Program-made: the position numbers and the translations under genes
Assembly (NCBI GenBank): GCA_009746045.1
Contig: RPFO01000097.1
Location: forward strand, 192,501-217,500
Length of the DNA: 25,000 bases
Source: Mesostigma viride
Taxonomy: Eukaryota > Streptophyta > Mesostigmatophyceae > Mesostigmatales > Mesostigmataceae
Reading direction: 5' to 3'
Part shown: one piece after another, positions 17,125-25,000 of the stretch
How positions within the stretch are numbered: the first letter of the stretch is position 1
How the letters are laid out: the number at the start of each line of letters is the position of its first letter
Notes under the pieces: generated by a model
Database searches by the model: none
Told to the model about the DNA's origin: nothing
Seen by the model: the letters and a program-made list of their open reading frames with translations, nothing else

Positions 17125-18786
17125 ATGGCTACCAAGGAAGCGTGCTACAAGCAATTCCGGGCAACAAGCAAGTCCATCACAACGTTTGATGGGCGGTCTC
17201 TGAGGAAATGGGAAGAAATCAAGGCTGTGTTGAAGGCCTTAGCATCGGCCTATTGTGACCTGGTCAAGGTCCTAACTGGAGAGGAGGATTCGCTAAAGGA
17301 GGTCAAGACTGCGCTGCTGGAGGCGGAGGAGCTACTGCACGGAAGGCGTTCTGCTCAAGCAAAGAAGGAGGGCTCCCCTAACGGCCAGGTTTTCCACACT
17401 ACTACGAAGAAAAGTGGAGGAAAGAGGCGGTGCAATTACTGCAAGAAGGCCGGGCACGTGGACACCCAGTGCTGGGAGAAGCATCCGGAGCTGAAGCAAG
17501 AACGCAAGAACAAGGCAACGCGACGGAACCAAGCGAGAAAGGAGCACTCACCAGGTGCCAGCGAGGCGCGTATCACCGAGGAGGCTGCGGAGCGGTCCGG
17601 CTTCGTCTTCGCCACCATCGCCGAGTCGCCATCGCCGTCGGATGCTGCTGCACTCACGCAGTATGAAAAGAAAGCACCGACCAGCTGGGTGCTGGATTCC
17701 GCAGCGAGCTGTCACATGACGCCATGCCCGTCGGATTTCGTGTGCCTGCACCCTCATGACAGGGAAATCGCCGGCTCAGGCGGCCAACTGAAGGCGACAG
17801 CCATCGGGACTGTCAAACTGAAGCTGCCGGGTCAGGACGCGGACGTGCACCTCCAAAACGCGCTGCTCGTTCCCAGGCTGAGCACCCGACTTTTATCTGT
17901 CGGCCAGCTCGTCAAGGATGGCCACAAGGTCGACCTCGCCCAGCGGGTTGCTGTGCTGGACAGCAGGCACTGCAGCATCGGGACGAGGAACAACACCTAC
18001 TTTTTGCCCGCGCACGGTGCGGACGCAGCGATGGACGCCATCCCAGAGCTGAAATCGTCGGCGACGAGCTTCAAGAACGACGCTGCCTGTCAAGGGCAGA
18101 AAATGGCGAGCAGCGAGCGCAGCATCTCACGTGCCTCGGGACACGCGGCGGAGTGGCTGGCCGTGGGCCTAACGGTCATACTGGCCATGCTTGCCCGTGT
18201 ATGCGGGATCGGGGGCGGCCTACTGGGCATTACTCGCACACTGCGTGGCTTTATATACTCTGCGCCGGCCCAGTGGAAGTTCACGCCAATTCGAGAAGTT
18301 TCCAGCGCAATGGAGAAGTCCGTGTCAGACGCTGAAGTACTTCCAGAAACTGCGGTCCAGAACAGCCCAGTGCAGGCGGAGCGCGTTGTCGCCGCCAGCA
18401 TACCAGGTGATACTGGTGCTAGTAACCAAAGTCCGGCGACCAGACCAAAGGCGCGGCGCTCGAACGCTGCCAGCCTAACTGAGGGGGAACAAATTCGTGG
18501 CGCGAGGGCGAAATCGACCAAGCTGCAAATTTTTCCAAGTCCTGGACTGCCAAGTCCGGTGCTGGCGCGAGGCCTCGAGCGAGCCGACAACGACGTGGAC
18601 AGCGACCTGTCAGCCAAAGTGTGTCAAGCACCAACGGTCAACTCGGTGCAAAATGCTGCCAAGGCATCACGTCGGTCAGTTGACGGTGTTCGGCCAGGCC
18701 ATGGCATTTGCAAATGCGCTAGCTGCAACGACCCTTGGAAATTGTCGCCCAGGATGCACAGACCCCACTCCTCAAGGTTGCCCTAA
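17125..18786 (+). CDS. Copia gag-protease polyprotein, shortened, with an unassigned C-terminal region
   Basis: The ATG at 17125 has a good context (CACCATGGC) and gives 553 residues. A gag remnant (about 1-75) starts with the ITTFDG-x-x-LRKWEE block but is far shorter than usual for copia gag, suggesting internal deletion. A CCHC zinc knuckle follows (CNYCKKAGHVDTQC, 103-116). The protease motif reads WVLDSAASCHM (Asp at 191) where the family has DSGA: the glycine after Asp-Ser is replaced by alanine, so activity is doubtful. The block to LLSVGQL and NTYFLP matches the region before integrase. Integrase then fails to appear. Instead residues 310-553 hold a hydrophobic stretch (AEWLAVGLTVILAMLARV, about 342-360) and a serine/alanine-rich tail that I cannot assign. 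Confidence 0.8.
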   Translation: MATKEACYKQFRATSKSITTFDGRSLRKWEEIKAVLKALASAYCDLVKVLTGEEDSLKEVKTALLEAEELLHGRRSAQAKKEGSPNGQVFHTTTKKSGGKRRCNYCKKAGHVDTQCWEKHPELKQERKNKATRRNQARKEHSPGASEARITEEAAERSGFVFATIAESPSPSDAAALTQYEKKAPTSWVLDSAASCHMTPCPSDFVCLHPHDREIAGSGGQLKATAIGTVKLKLPGQDADVHLQNALLVPRLSTRLLSVGQLVKDGHKVDLAQRVAVLDSRHCSIGTRNNTYFLPAHGADAAMDAIPELKSSATSFKNDAACQGQKMASSERSISRASGHAAEWLAVGLTVILAMLARVCGIGGGLLGITRTLRGFIYSAPAQWKFTPIREVSSAMEKSVSDAEVLPETAVQNSPVQAERVVAASIPGDTGASNQSPATRPKARRSNAASLTEGEQIRGARAKSTKLQIFPSPGLPSPVLARGLERADNDVDSDLSAKVCQAPTVNSVQNAAKASRRSVDGVRPGHGICKCASCNDPWKLSPRMHRPHSSRLP

Positions 18787-19615
18787 TGTTTTGTCTGTGG
18801 GAAATGAACTTGTATGTCGACTTTTGTGTCGTGTTTGCTGGAAATTGTGAGGCGCCGTAAGCGTGCGTTTTCTGGTTCTTTCTTTGTGTTCTTCCAGCAA
18901 TTATGTGTTTATTTTGCCATGCGTTCAGTGGCAATGGCCCACGCATTTTGGTATTGTTCCCACGAGACGTTTTCTACGTACCTGGAGTGTATATCCAGAG
19001 TTTTTGCACGCTATTTGTGGCACTGGTCTGCGGCGTAGTGAAGCGCCGTTGTATCGTCGTCTACGACTTGTTTTCGTAAGTAAAGTGCCTGTGACGCGTG
19101 TGTTATTTTGTTTTGTGCTGAGAGCATTGCTTGTATGCAAATGCTTACGTCCTTTGTGTCGAATTCGGCTGTGCATTTCGGCATAGCCTGTAATGTCGGA
19201 CGTAATGTTTACTCTCGGGCACTGATTTGTGAATCGTGACCAAGTAATCGTTACTTGTGTTCGCCTTTGTGGCGGTAATGTTTTGCACGTCCTGTTTTCT
19301 TTGCTATGAAGCGCGTTTATCTGTTATGGCCACTGTGTTTTGTGTTGAAGGTTGTATTGCACCTTGTTTGTGTGGCATTTGTTGCCAATGTTTGTTTGCT
19401 CACCCCGTTTATTTGGCGTAAAACGTGATGTTGGTGTCATTTATTTGTGAGATGGCGTATGTTATGTTGCTCCGTGTGTGTACAGCACGTGTTGTTGCCG
19501 TTACCCTACCTCTATACCGTTTGGGTTAGCTCATAGGGACTTTCTTTGTTGGCATGTGTTGCCGTATTATATGTGTGGGACTGTGTGCCCTATTGTGTCC
19601 ATGGGCAGCCGCTTT
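18787..19615 (+). other. Non-coding G+T-rich internal region of the copia element
   Basis: About 830 bases with marked excess of G and T on the plus strand (many TTTGTGT and GTTGTGT phrases) and only short frames. It occupies the place where integrase and reverse transcriptase would be. No similarity to pol is visible in any frame. Confidence 0.6.
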
Positions 19616-19931
19616 GAGTGAGGGGGGAATGTAGCATCTAGAGCACTTTTTCCAACTAAGGGTTGGGTATCAGCCATCCAGGATGGGCAGCTAGTGCGTC
19701 GCTGCTATGGTTGGACACTCATTCGCGTTGCCGGGGGGGACGGATCAGTGGCGGTAGTGCGGCTCATGACCGCATGTTGGAGCTTCAAGCGTTTCACGAG
19801 GACGGCATCTTCATTTTCAGTTGCACCATGCTAGCAACTGGACGGCATGCTACGAGCATGTGGTTAAGGGGGGTGTTGAGATTCCACCTACCCAGTCATC
19901 TTTTGCATTGTGCCCATGTGGCTAAGGGGGG
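19616..19931 (+). other. Pre-LTR region of the copia element with repeated polypurine-tract-like boundaries
   Basis: The functional tract AAGGGGGG (19924-19931) abuts the LTR start TGTTAGGG. Two similar junctions precede it: GTGAGGGGGGAATGTAGC at about 19618 and TTAAGGGGGGTGTTGAG at about 19864. The latter resembles a polypurine tract plus LTR start of a related copia family. The region may be a mosaic of element ends. Confidence 0.5.
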
Positions 19932-20760
19932 TGTTAGGGATATTATATCCACCTGGCCACAATGTATCCCAGCCTGATTTATTTCTTGTTGGATTTATTC
20001 CATATGGACTGGGAATTTGATAGCTTGATAAGCTAGATGGATTGGGCTCAATGAGCTGATCAATATTCATGTGCCATAGTCCTATACTTGGACATGGATG
20101 ACTTGTAACCTGAGTCAGCCTAGTAGCATCACGTATTTGATTGACAAGTGGTGCTATGGCCTATTGGACAAGTGTTTGGTCCATGAGCTGACAAGTGTTG
20201 GAAGCTCATGATGACACATGTTATGACTTACATGATGACAAGTGGGTAGACTCATTGCATGACACTTGTCACTCCAAGGAGAAGAGATGTGTCACTTTAT
20301 TAATCATGTTATGTGGCACATTATTACGTAGACACTTGGCATCTAGCTATTATGCCAGCTCATTGGATCATGTCTAGAATGTTCTAGGAATGTTCTAAGA
20401 ATATGCCAGGAATATTCCTGGAATATACTGAGAATATGCTGGGAATATGCTAGGAATATGCTAGGATGTTTCTACAAGCTTCTGTGATGATGTCATTGCT
20501 GATGTCATCCTTCCTAGCCTAAAAGTTATAAAAGGAAACTGCCCCCTAAGGGCAGGTACCTCCATTCAACCTCCATTCAACCTCCATTCAACCTCCATTC
20601 AAGCTCTTCTCCAACTATTATATTCTAATAAAGCCATTTATTCTTCCACGTAAATTGTCTTCAACCTCTCTTTCTTTCAGCACCTGCAAGGTGTGTGGGT
20701 AGCAAGGCCAAGCACAAGGCATTGTGTAAAACCCATTAGTCTCCTCTCCCAATCCAAACA
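19932..20760 (+). repeat. 3' LTR of the copia element (829 bp)
   Basis: It is nearly identical to 16201-17041. Differences are GAATTTGATAGC-TTG versus GAATTCGATAGCGTTG near the start, AAAAGTTATA versus AAAAGGTATA at the TATA box, and one CCTCCATTCAA unit fewer. Confidence 0.93.
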
Positions 20761-20765
20761 GGGAG
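20761..20765. repeat. 5-bp TSD of the copia element, right
   Basis: GGGAG directly follows the closing CCAAACA of the 3' LTR. Confidence 0.9.
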
Positions 20766-21752
20766 AACTCCACCAAGCCCAGAAGTTCCTCCCAATTGCT
20801 GCCCACCGCGTCGGTGTAGTGTCGCATGGTCTCTTGCACTGTACGGTTCAGCCGCTCCACCAGATGGGACGACGAACTGTGGTAGGCCGTACCCAGCGAC
20901 ACCTTGGTGCCCAACCGCTCGAAGAACTCCTGCCAGAATTTGGCCGTGAAGAGCTTGTCGCGATCAGAGATGAACTGTCGGCTGAGCCCATGGAATCGGA
21001 ACACGTGCGTCAGGTATATCTTGGCGCACTCCTCCGCAGTGAGGTCGGCCGGACACGGGGCCAAGTGACACATGCGCGTCAGGCGGTCCACGAACACCAG
21101 GACCATGCTGTTGCCGCTCTTCGTCTTCTTGAACGGGCCGATGAAGTCCATCATGATAGAGTCCCAAGGACCCATCGGATCAGGTAACGTCTTGGGGACG
21201 GCTTGCGAGCCCGTGTTCCTGGACTTCATGATCTGGCACGAGGGGCACTGGCGCACATATGTCTCAATATACTCCTTCATCCCTGGCCAGTAGAAATGTT
21301 TGCGGGCCCGAGGATAAAGACGGTGGCTTCCTTGGTGTCCGCCTAGAAACGAATCGTGGAGCTCGTGCAGCAAGGCGGCCCTACAAAGCTCCGGGACATA
21401 CAGCCGCCATTCCTCCGGCTGGACACTCACGAACAGGCGTCCCTCCTGGAACTTGCAAGGGTAGGCACCCATCTGCTGGGGATGCGCCCGGATGGCTTCA
21501 AGCGCCGCTTCCTCCGTGACCGTGAAACGACTGATCATCGTCTCCAGTTCCGACGTGACTGTGAACGCGTCCGCGGCCGGGTCTGTCTCCGCACTCGCCT
21601 GGTTGACGAATTCGGAGAAGACTGTGGGCGGGCCGATCGGCTGAAGCTGAAAAATTCCCTGGGGCGGCACCACATGGCTAAGGGGCATGCGCATATGCGA
21701 TCCCTCCCCCTCCCCGGGGGCGTCCACGTCCTCGTGGGCACTCGTCTCCTCC
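20761..21752 (-). pseudogene. Gypsy integrase: HHCC zinc domain and DD35E catalytic core
   Basis: The zinc-binding domain shows H-x6-H (HDSFLGGH) and CPSC after KHFYWPGMKEYI, the usual gypsy spacing. The core has Asp in IMMDFIGPF (near 21148), Asp in FISDRDKLF (near 20965) and Glu in HLVERLNRT (near 20857). The spacing between the second Asp and the Glu is 35 residues, so the triad is complete. The frame then reaches LVEFSL and enters the copia LTR at 20760. Any longer frame past that point is LTR sequence. A frameshift at about 21752-21760 separates this part from RNase H. Confidence 0.9.
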
Positions 21753-22274
21753 AAGAGAGGGACAAGTCATCACTGGTGGTGTGTCCCAGATGAAACAGGT
21801 GGCGGGCCCGGGGAGACCGTGGCTCCGCGCCGTAGGCGGTCCCCGGGGCGGCCACTGGTACGCAAGTGGTATGAAGCACATCCATGTCCTCGTAGAACCA
21901 ATAGTCCGCCCGTCGCGAGAGGGCGTCTGGCACCACGTTGTCCGCGCCCTTGACGTATTGGATCTTGAATGGCGCAAACTGTGACAAGTACTCCATCCAC
22001 CGCGCTTGACGGGGCGTCAGGTTGGGCTGCACCAGAAGGTGGGTGAGCGGCCGGTGGTCGGTGTGGATCACCAGGCGGTGGGGGTCGAGATCCCCCTGCT
22101 CACTAATGGCCACCGAAAACTGGGCCCCCAGAAGATGGTGACGCCACGTGTGGCAGCTGTAGACTACTGCCAGAAGCTCCTGCTGATGCACTGGGTAATT
22201 CCGCTCCGCCGGAATCATTGTGCGTGAGATATACTCGATGGGCTGAAGACCCTTGCCTTGGTCCTGCAGGAGGA
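21753..22274 (-). pseudogene. Gypsy RNase H (second part) and connection to integrase
   Basis: After a one-base shift at the C-run 22275-22280 the frame continues the RNase H: IPAERNYPVHQQELLAVV (Glu), the LVIHTDHRPLTHLL block (Asp) and NVVPDALSRRADY at the end. RNase H removes the RNA template during reverse transcription. The spacer after ALSRR leads to the integrase zinc domain but changes frame near 21753. Confidence 0.85.
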
Positions 22275-22514
22275 CCCCCCGATGGCCACCTTGCTGGCAT
22301 CCGTAGCCACAACGAAAGGAAGGGCCGGGTCCGGCAGGATAAGGACTGGTGCTGTGGTGAGGTGCCGCTTAAGCGCCTCAAACGCCTGTTGGCACTGCTC
22401 AGCCCAGAGGAACGGGGTACCCTTCTTGAGAAGAGCGTTGATCGGGGCGGCGATGGTGGCAAACCGTGGGATGAACCGTCGGTAGTAAGAAGCCAAGCCC
22501 AGGAAGCTGCGCAC
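22275..22514 (-). pseudogene. Gypsy RT thumb/RNase H junction and first RNase H block
   Basis: It carries VRSFLGLASYYRRFIPRFA, the usual block after gypsy RT, then TPFLWAEQCQQAFEALK and the first RNase H aspartate in VVATDASKVAIGG. It is offset by one base on each side: at the C-run 22514-22517 from the RT frame and at the C-run 22275-22280 from the next part. One extra C in each run would make a single frame. Confidence 0.87.
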
Positions 22515-25000
22515 CCCTTCACGTCCGTAGGGACAGGCCATTGCTGGACGGACTCGATCTTCTCCGGGTCGGTCGCGATGCCGTCGGCGGACAGGGTATG
22601 GCCCAGAAACGGCACGCAGCGGCCGGCGCGCACCTTGGCTTTCCGCGCCGAAAGGTGCTCATCCTCCATGATCTGAAGCACGGCGTCCACATCCTCTAGG
22701 TGCTCCTCGAACGTCTTGGAGTACACCAGGATGTCGTCCAGATACGCCAGCGCGCACGTGCGCTTGTAGGTCCAGGGCGGGCGTGCCCCCTTCTGCGGGT
22801 CCGCCAGGTCCTGGGAGACCTGTGGCAAGTGGGCTGTACCCATCACCGGACGGAGGATATCATTCATCAGCATCTGGAAGGACGCCGGCGAATTGCACAG
22901 CCCCATTGCCGCCACCCGAAACTGATAATGCCCGAAGGGCGTAGCGAACGCGGTCTTGTGGCAGTCTTCTGGCGCGATGCGCAGCTGCCAAAACCCGTCC
23001 GCACAGTCAATGACGGTGAAACACGTGGCCCCCTGGACACGGTTGAAGATGTCGTCGATCCGCGGTAGAGGATACCGGGACTTGACGGTGATGGCGTTCA
23101 GCTTCCGGTAATCCGTCACCAGACGCCACTTGCCTCCTGGCTTGGGAACGAGCAGCACGCCCGCTGAGAAGGGGCTGTTGCTGGGTTCAATGAGCCCAGC
23201 GTCAAGCAGTGAAATGAGGATCTTCTTGAGCTCCACCAGCTCGACTGGGCCCATGCGATACATGGGAGACACAGTAGGCCCAGAACCCTCCTGGAGCTGG
23301 ACACGGTGCAACACCGATCGATTGGGAGGGAACTGAGGGGTACGATCCGCAAAAAGGGTAGTGCGCTTCTCCAGGACGGCATTGAACCGCGCCAGCTCAT
23401 CCGGTGTGAATCCGGCACCGATCTCGTTAAGCAGAGCCTGAGTGCTATCCAGGTCTATGCGATACATCGCGTACTCCTTGCCCTTCCGAAGCTGGCGCGC
23501 CAGCGTCTTGCTGCTCATCAGGATCTGGGATGCTGGTCGAGGCCCGTCCGCCGAGCGCTCGTGTGTAATGTTATGGACCTCCGCGGCCTGTGCCCTATAC
23601 TCGCTGTCAGGGCACCAGAATGAACCATCCGGAAACCAAACTACCCGCCGGCGCACACTGATGTCCACATCCTGCTTGTCCAGCCAGTCCACGCCAATGA
23701 TGATGTCGGCAGCGCCCAGCGGCGCAATAGTCGCCACCAGGTCGACCGGCGTGCCCTGCAGCACACCCTTGATGTCTGCTAGGCCCGGCGATTGGTGTCG
23801 CCGACCGTCTGAGTAGGTGACATAGACTGCCGTGGTGTGAGGCCGGGGTACCAGGCCCAGCCGACGCACCAGGGCCTCGTTGATGAAGGACGTGGAGGCG
23901 CCGGTGTCCACCAGGAACTTCACGTCCATGATCGTTTTCTCCTTCAAATACGGATCAAGGACGGTGGGAGGGACCAACAACCCCCCACTGAAAAGAAACA
24001 GATGCCGCGAATCTCCCTGAGATGTACGCGCCGCCGGTTGGGAGGGCGCGTCTGCGGCCACGTTGTTAACATCTACCTCTACTCTAGTTGACTCCGCGTC
24101 GGGGCTACCATCTGATTTTTCTATCCTATCCCCTACCCCGGGACCCAAGCCCATGGGCAGGGCTACTACTCCCGAGGAGCGGTGGGACGGGAGGCCGCCT
24201 CGCCCGACCACCCGCCCTCTTCCCCCCCTCCTCCTCTTCGTCAGCCCCCTCCTCATCGTCATACTCGTAGCCAGCCACTGCCTGCGTTTGGCCGGAAGAG
24301 GAGGACTGTCGCCGCGCCTCAATCTCGTTGACCGCGCGCAACACACCCTTGGTAGAGTTGGTCGCGGGTGGTCGCGGCTGCTGGTACTGCGTCGGGACCT
24401 GTCTGGCGTGCTGCAGGCGAGCCGCACGCTCACCCGCGTTGCGGGGTCGGTCCCGAGGGCCGGAGGGTCGGGGCGGCTGCCGAAGGCCGGGCCGGAGAAA
24501 CGAACGCTGGGTGTCCCTTCTCCAGCCCCGCGACCGGCGTTCTTGCCCCGGAGCTTGGGGCAGTCGCGCTTGAGGTGCCCCACCTCACTGCACATGAAGC
24601 AGCGCGCCTTGCTAGCATCGATCGCGTTGACGCCAAGGTCAGTGTAGCCATCATCAGGGTCGTCGGGGTACTCCTCCTCCTCCTCGCCGATGAGCTCCGT
24701 AGAGTACATCTGGTTCACCCGTCGCGGACCTGCAGTGGCTGACCTGAAGAAACGGCGCACCGAGGGTGCGCGCCCGCGAGCCACCACGTCGGCCACCTGC
24801 AGAAGGTATCTCTGGATATTCAGGATGTCCCACTCCTTCCAGGGGACCTCAGCGTAGTGTTTGAATACCTCATCCTGCAGCTCGGGGCTGAGCGCCTCGA
24901 TGAATCTGATCTTGTACTCGTACCAGGTCATGTCGGTTAGATAAGCGGCGCTGGACTCAAACTTGGACAGAAACTCGCGATATGGGGTGGTCCCCTGGCG
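22515..25000 (-). pseudogene. Gypsy gag C-terminus, protease and reverse transcriptase (partial, runs off the window)
   Basis: The frame is open from the window edge; an internal ATG lies at 24931. Gag ends with a helical segment (YREFLSKFE, EALSPELQDEVFKHY) and a CCHC knuckle (CFMCSEVGHLKRDC, near 24601-24560). The protease has VDTGAS (near 23911-23894) and IIGVDWLD. RT blocks follow: LLVPKPGGKWRLVTDYR, TVIDCADGFWQLRI, AMGLCNSPASFQ and the catalytic YLDD (near 22744-22733). Between AMGLCN...LRPVMG and LAYLDD lies an unusual insertion of about 30 residues. In the gag-protease linker (about 24445-24180) a neighbouring frame looks more protein-like (acidic, DDEEGADEEEE), which suggests two compensating frameshifts. 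Confidence 0.88.

Larger units (their letters stand above)
16201..20760 (+). mobile_element. Non-autonomous Ty1/copia LTR retrotransposon, recent insertion
   Basis: The element is 4560 bp with LTRs of 841 and 829 bp, TG...CA ends, a 5-bp TSD GGGAG (16196-16200 and 20761-20765), a primer site and a polypurine tract. The LTRs differ by only two substitutions, one single-base indel and one 11-bp repeat-unit indel, so insertion was recent. The only ORF covers a shortened gag, zinc knuckle and protease-like region; integrase, reverse transcriptase and RNase H are absent in all frames as far as I can tell. It must have been moved by enzymes from a related copia element. It lies in the gypsy integrase in the opposite orientation. 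Confidence 0.93.
12081..25000 (-). mobile_element. Ty3/gypsy chromovirus with an additional 3' ORF (5' end beyond the window)
   Basis: Reading the minus strand from 25000 downward: gag C-terminus with zinc knuckle, protease, reverse transcriptase, RNase H, integrase, GPY module, chromodomain, an extra ORF, a polypurine tract and the 3' LTR. The order RT-RNase H-IN marks Ty3/gypsy, and the C-terminal chromodomain marks a chromovirus. A copia element (16201-20760 plus one TSD) interrupts the integrase. Without it, more than 8.3 kb lies in this window, and the 5' LTR, primer site and gag N-terminus lie to the right. Pol has several single-base frameshifts, so this copy is probably not autonomous. 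It is inserted in the Mutator-like transposase gene at 12080/12081; the matching TSD lies outside the window. Confidence 0.9.

Noticed and set aside
20618-20760. C-terminal extension of the integrase frame past LVEFSL
   Set aside because: These codons come from the copia 3' LTR; the true continuation lies at 16200 and below.

Overview
This window looks like eukaryotic nuclear DNA, probably from a GC-rich green alga (chlorophyte). The signs are GC-rich coding segments set in AT-rich non-coding DNA, apparent introns, no bacterial gene organisation, a chromodomain Ty3/gypsy element, and a Ty1/copia element with a plant-like initiator-Met tRNA primer site. The lineage is an inference; nothing here fixes the species.

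Layout. 1-2575: relics of retroelements, including a 210-bp 5'-truncated insertion with a perfect 13-bp target-site duplication (TSD) and a second, degenerate copy of the same 3' end. 2728-3644: a long GC-rich reading frame on the minus strand that may be an exon. 4782-5051: a 34-bp minisatellite. 5480-6415: an F-box protein gene (minus), the only convincing cellular gene. 7316-7362: a third copy of the retroelement 3' stem-loop. 7423-25000: a nest of transposons.

The nest has four elements in three levels. The base is a Mutator-like transposase gene on the minus strand (8309-12080) that ends in a PHD finger. A 1606-bp hAT-like element (8525-10130, 8-bp TSD, terminal inverted repeats) sits in it just before the PHD finger; removing the element and one TSD restores the reading frame. 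A Ty3/gypsy chromovirus on the minus strand (12081 to beyond 25000) cuts off the N-terminus of the transposase. A non-autonomous Ty1/copia element on the plus strand (16201-20760, 5-bp TSD, 841- and 829-bp LTRs) sits in the gypsy integrase; again, removing it and one TSD restores the frame.

The gypsy element reads, on the minus strand: gag C-terminus with zinc knuckle, protease, reverse transcriptase, RNase H, HHCC/DD35E integrase, GPY module, chromodomain, then an additional long intact frame (12887-15520) that I cannot assign to any family, then a polypurine tract and a 585-bp LTR. Pol carries several small frameshifts while the extra frame has none over about 2.6 kb. That extra ORF, and the Mutator-like transposase/PHD fusion, are the most interesting content. 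The copia element keeps LTRs, primer site, zinc knuckle and a protease-like region, but has no recognisable integrase or reverse transcriptase, so it would need enzymes supplied by another element.
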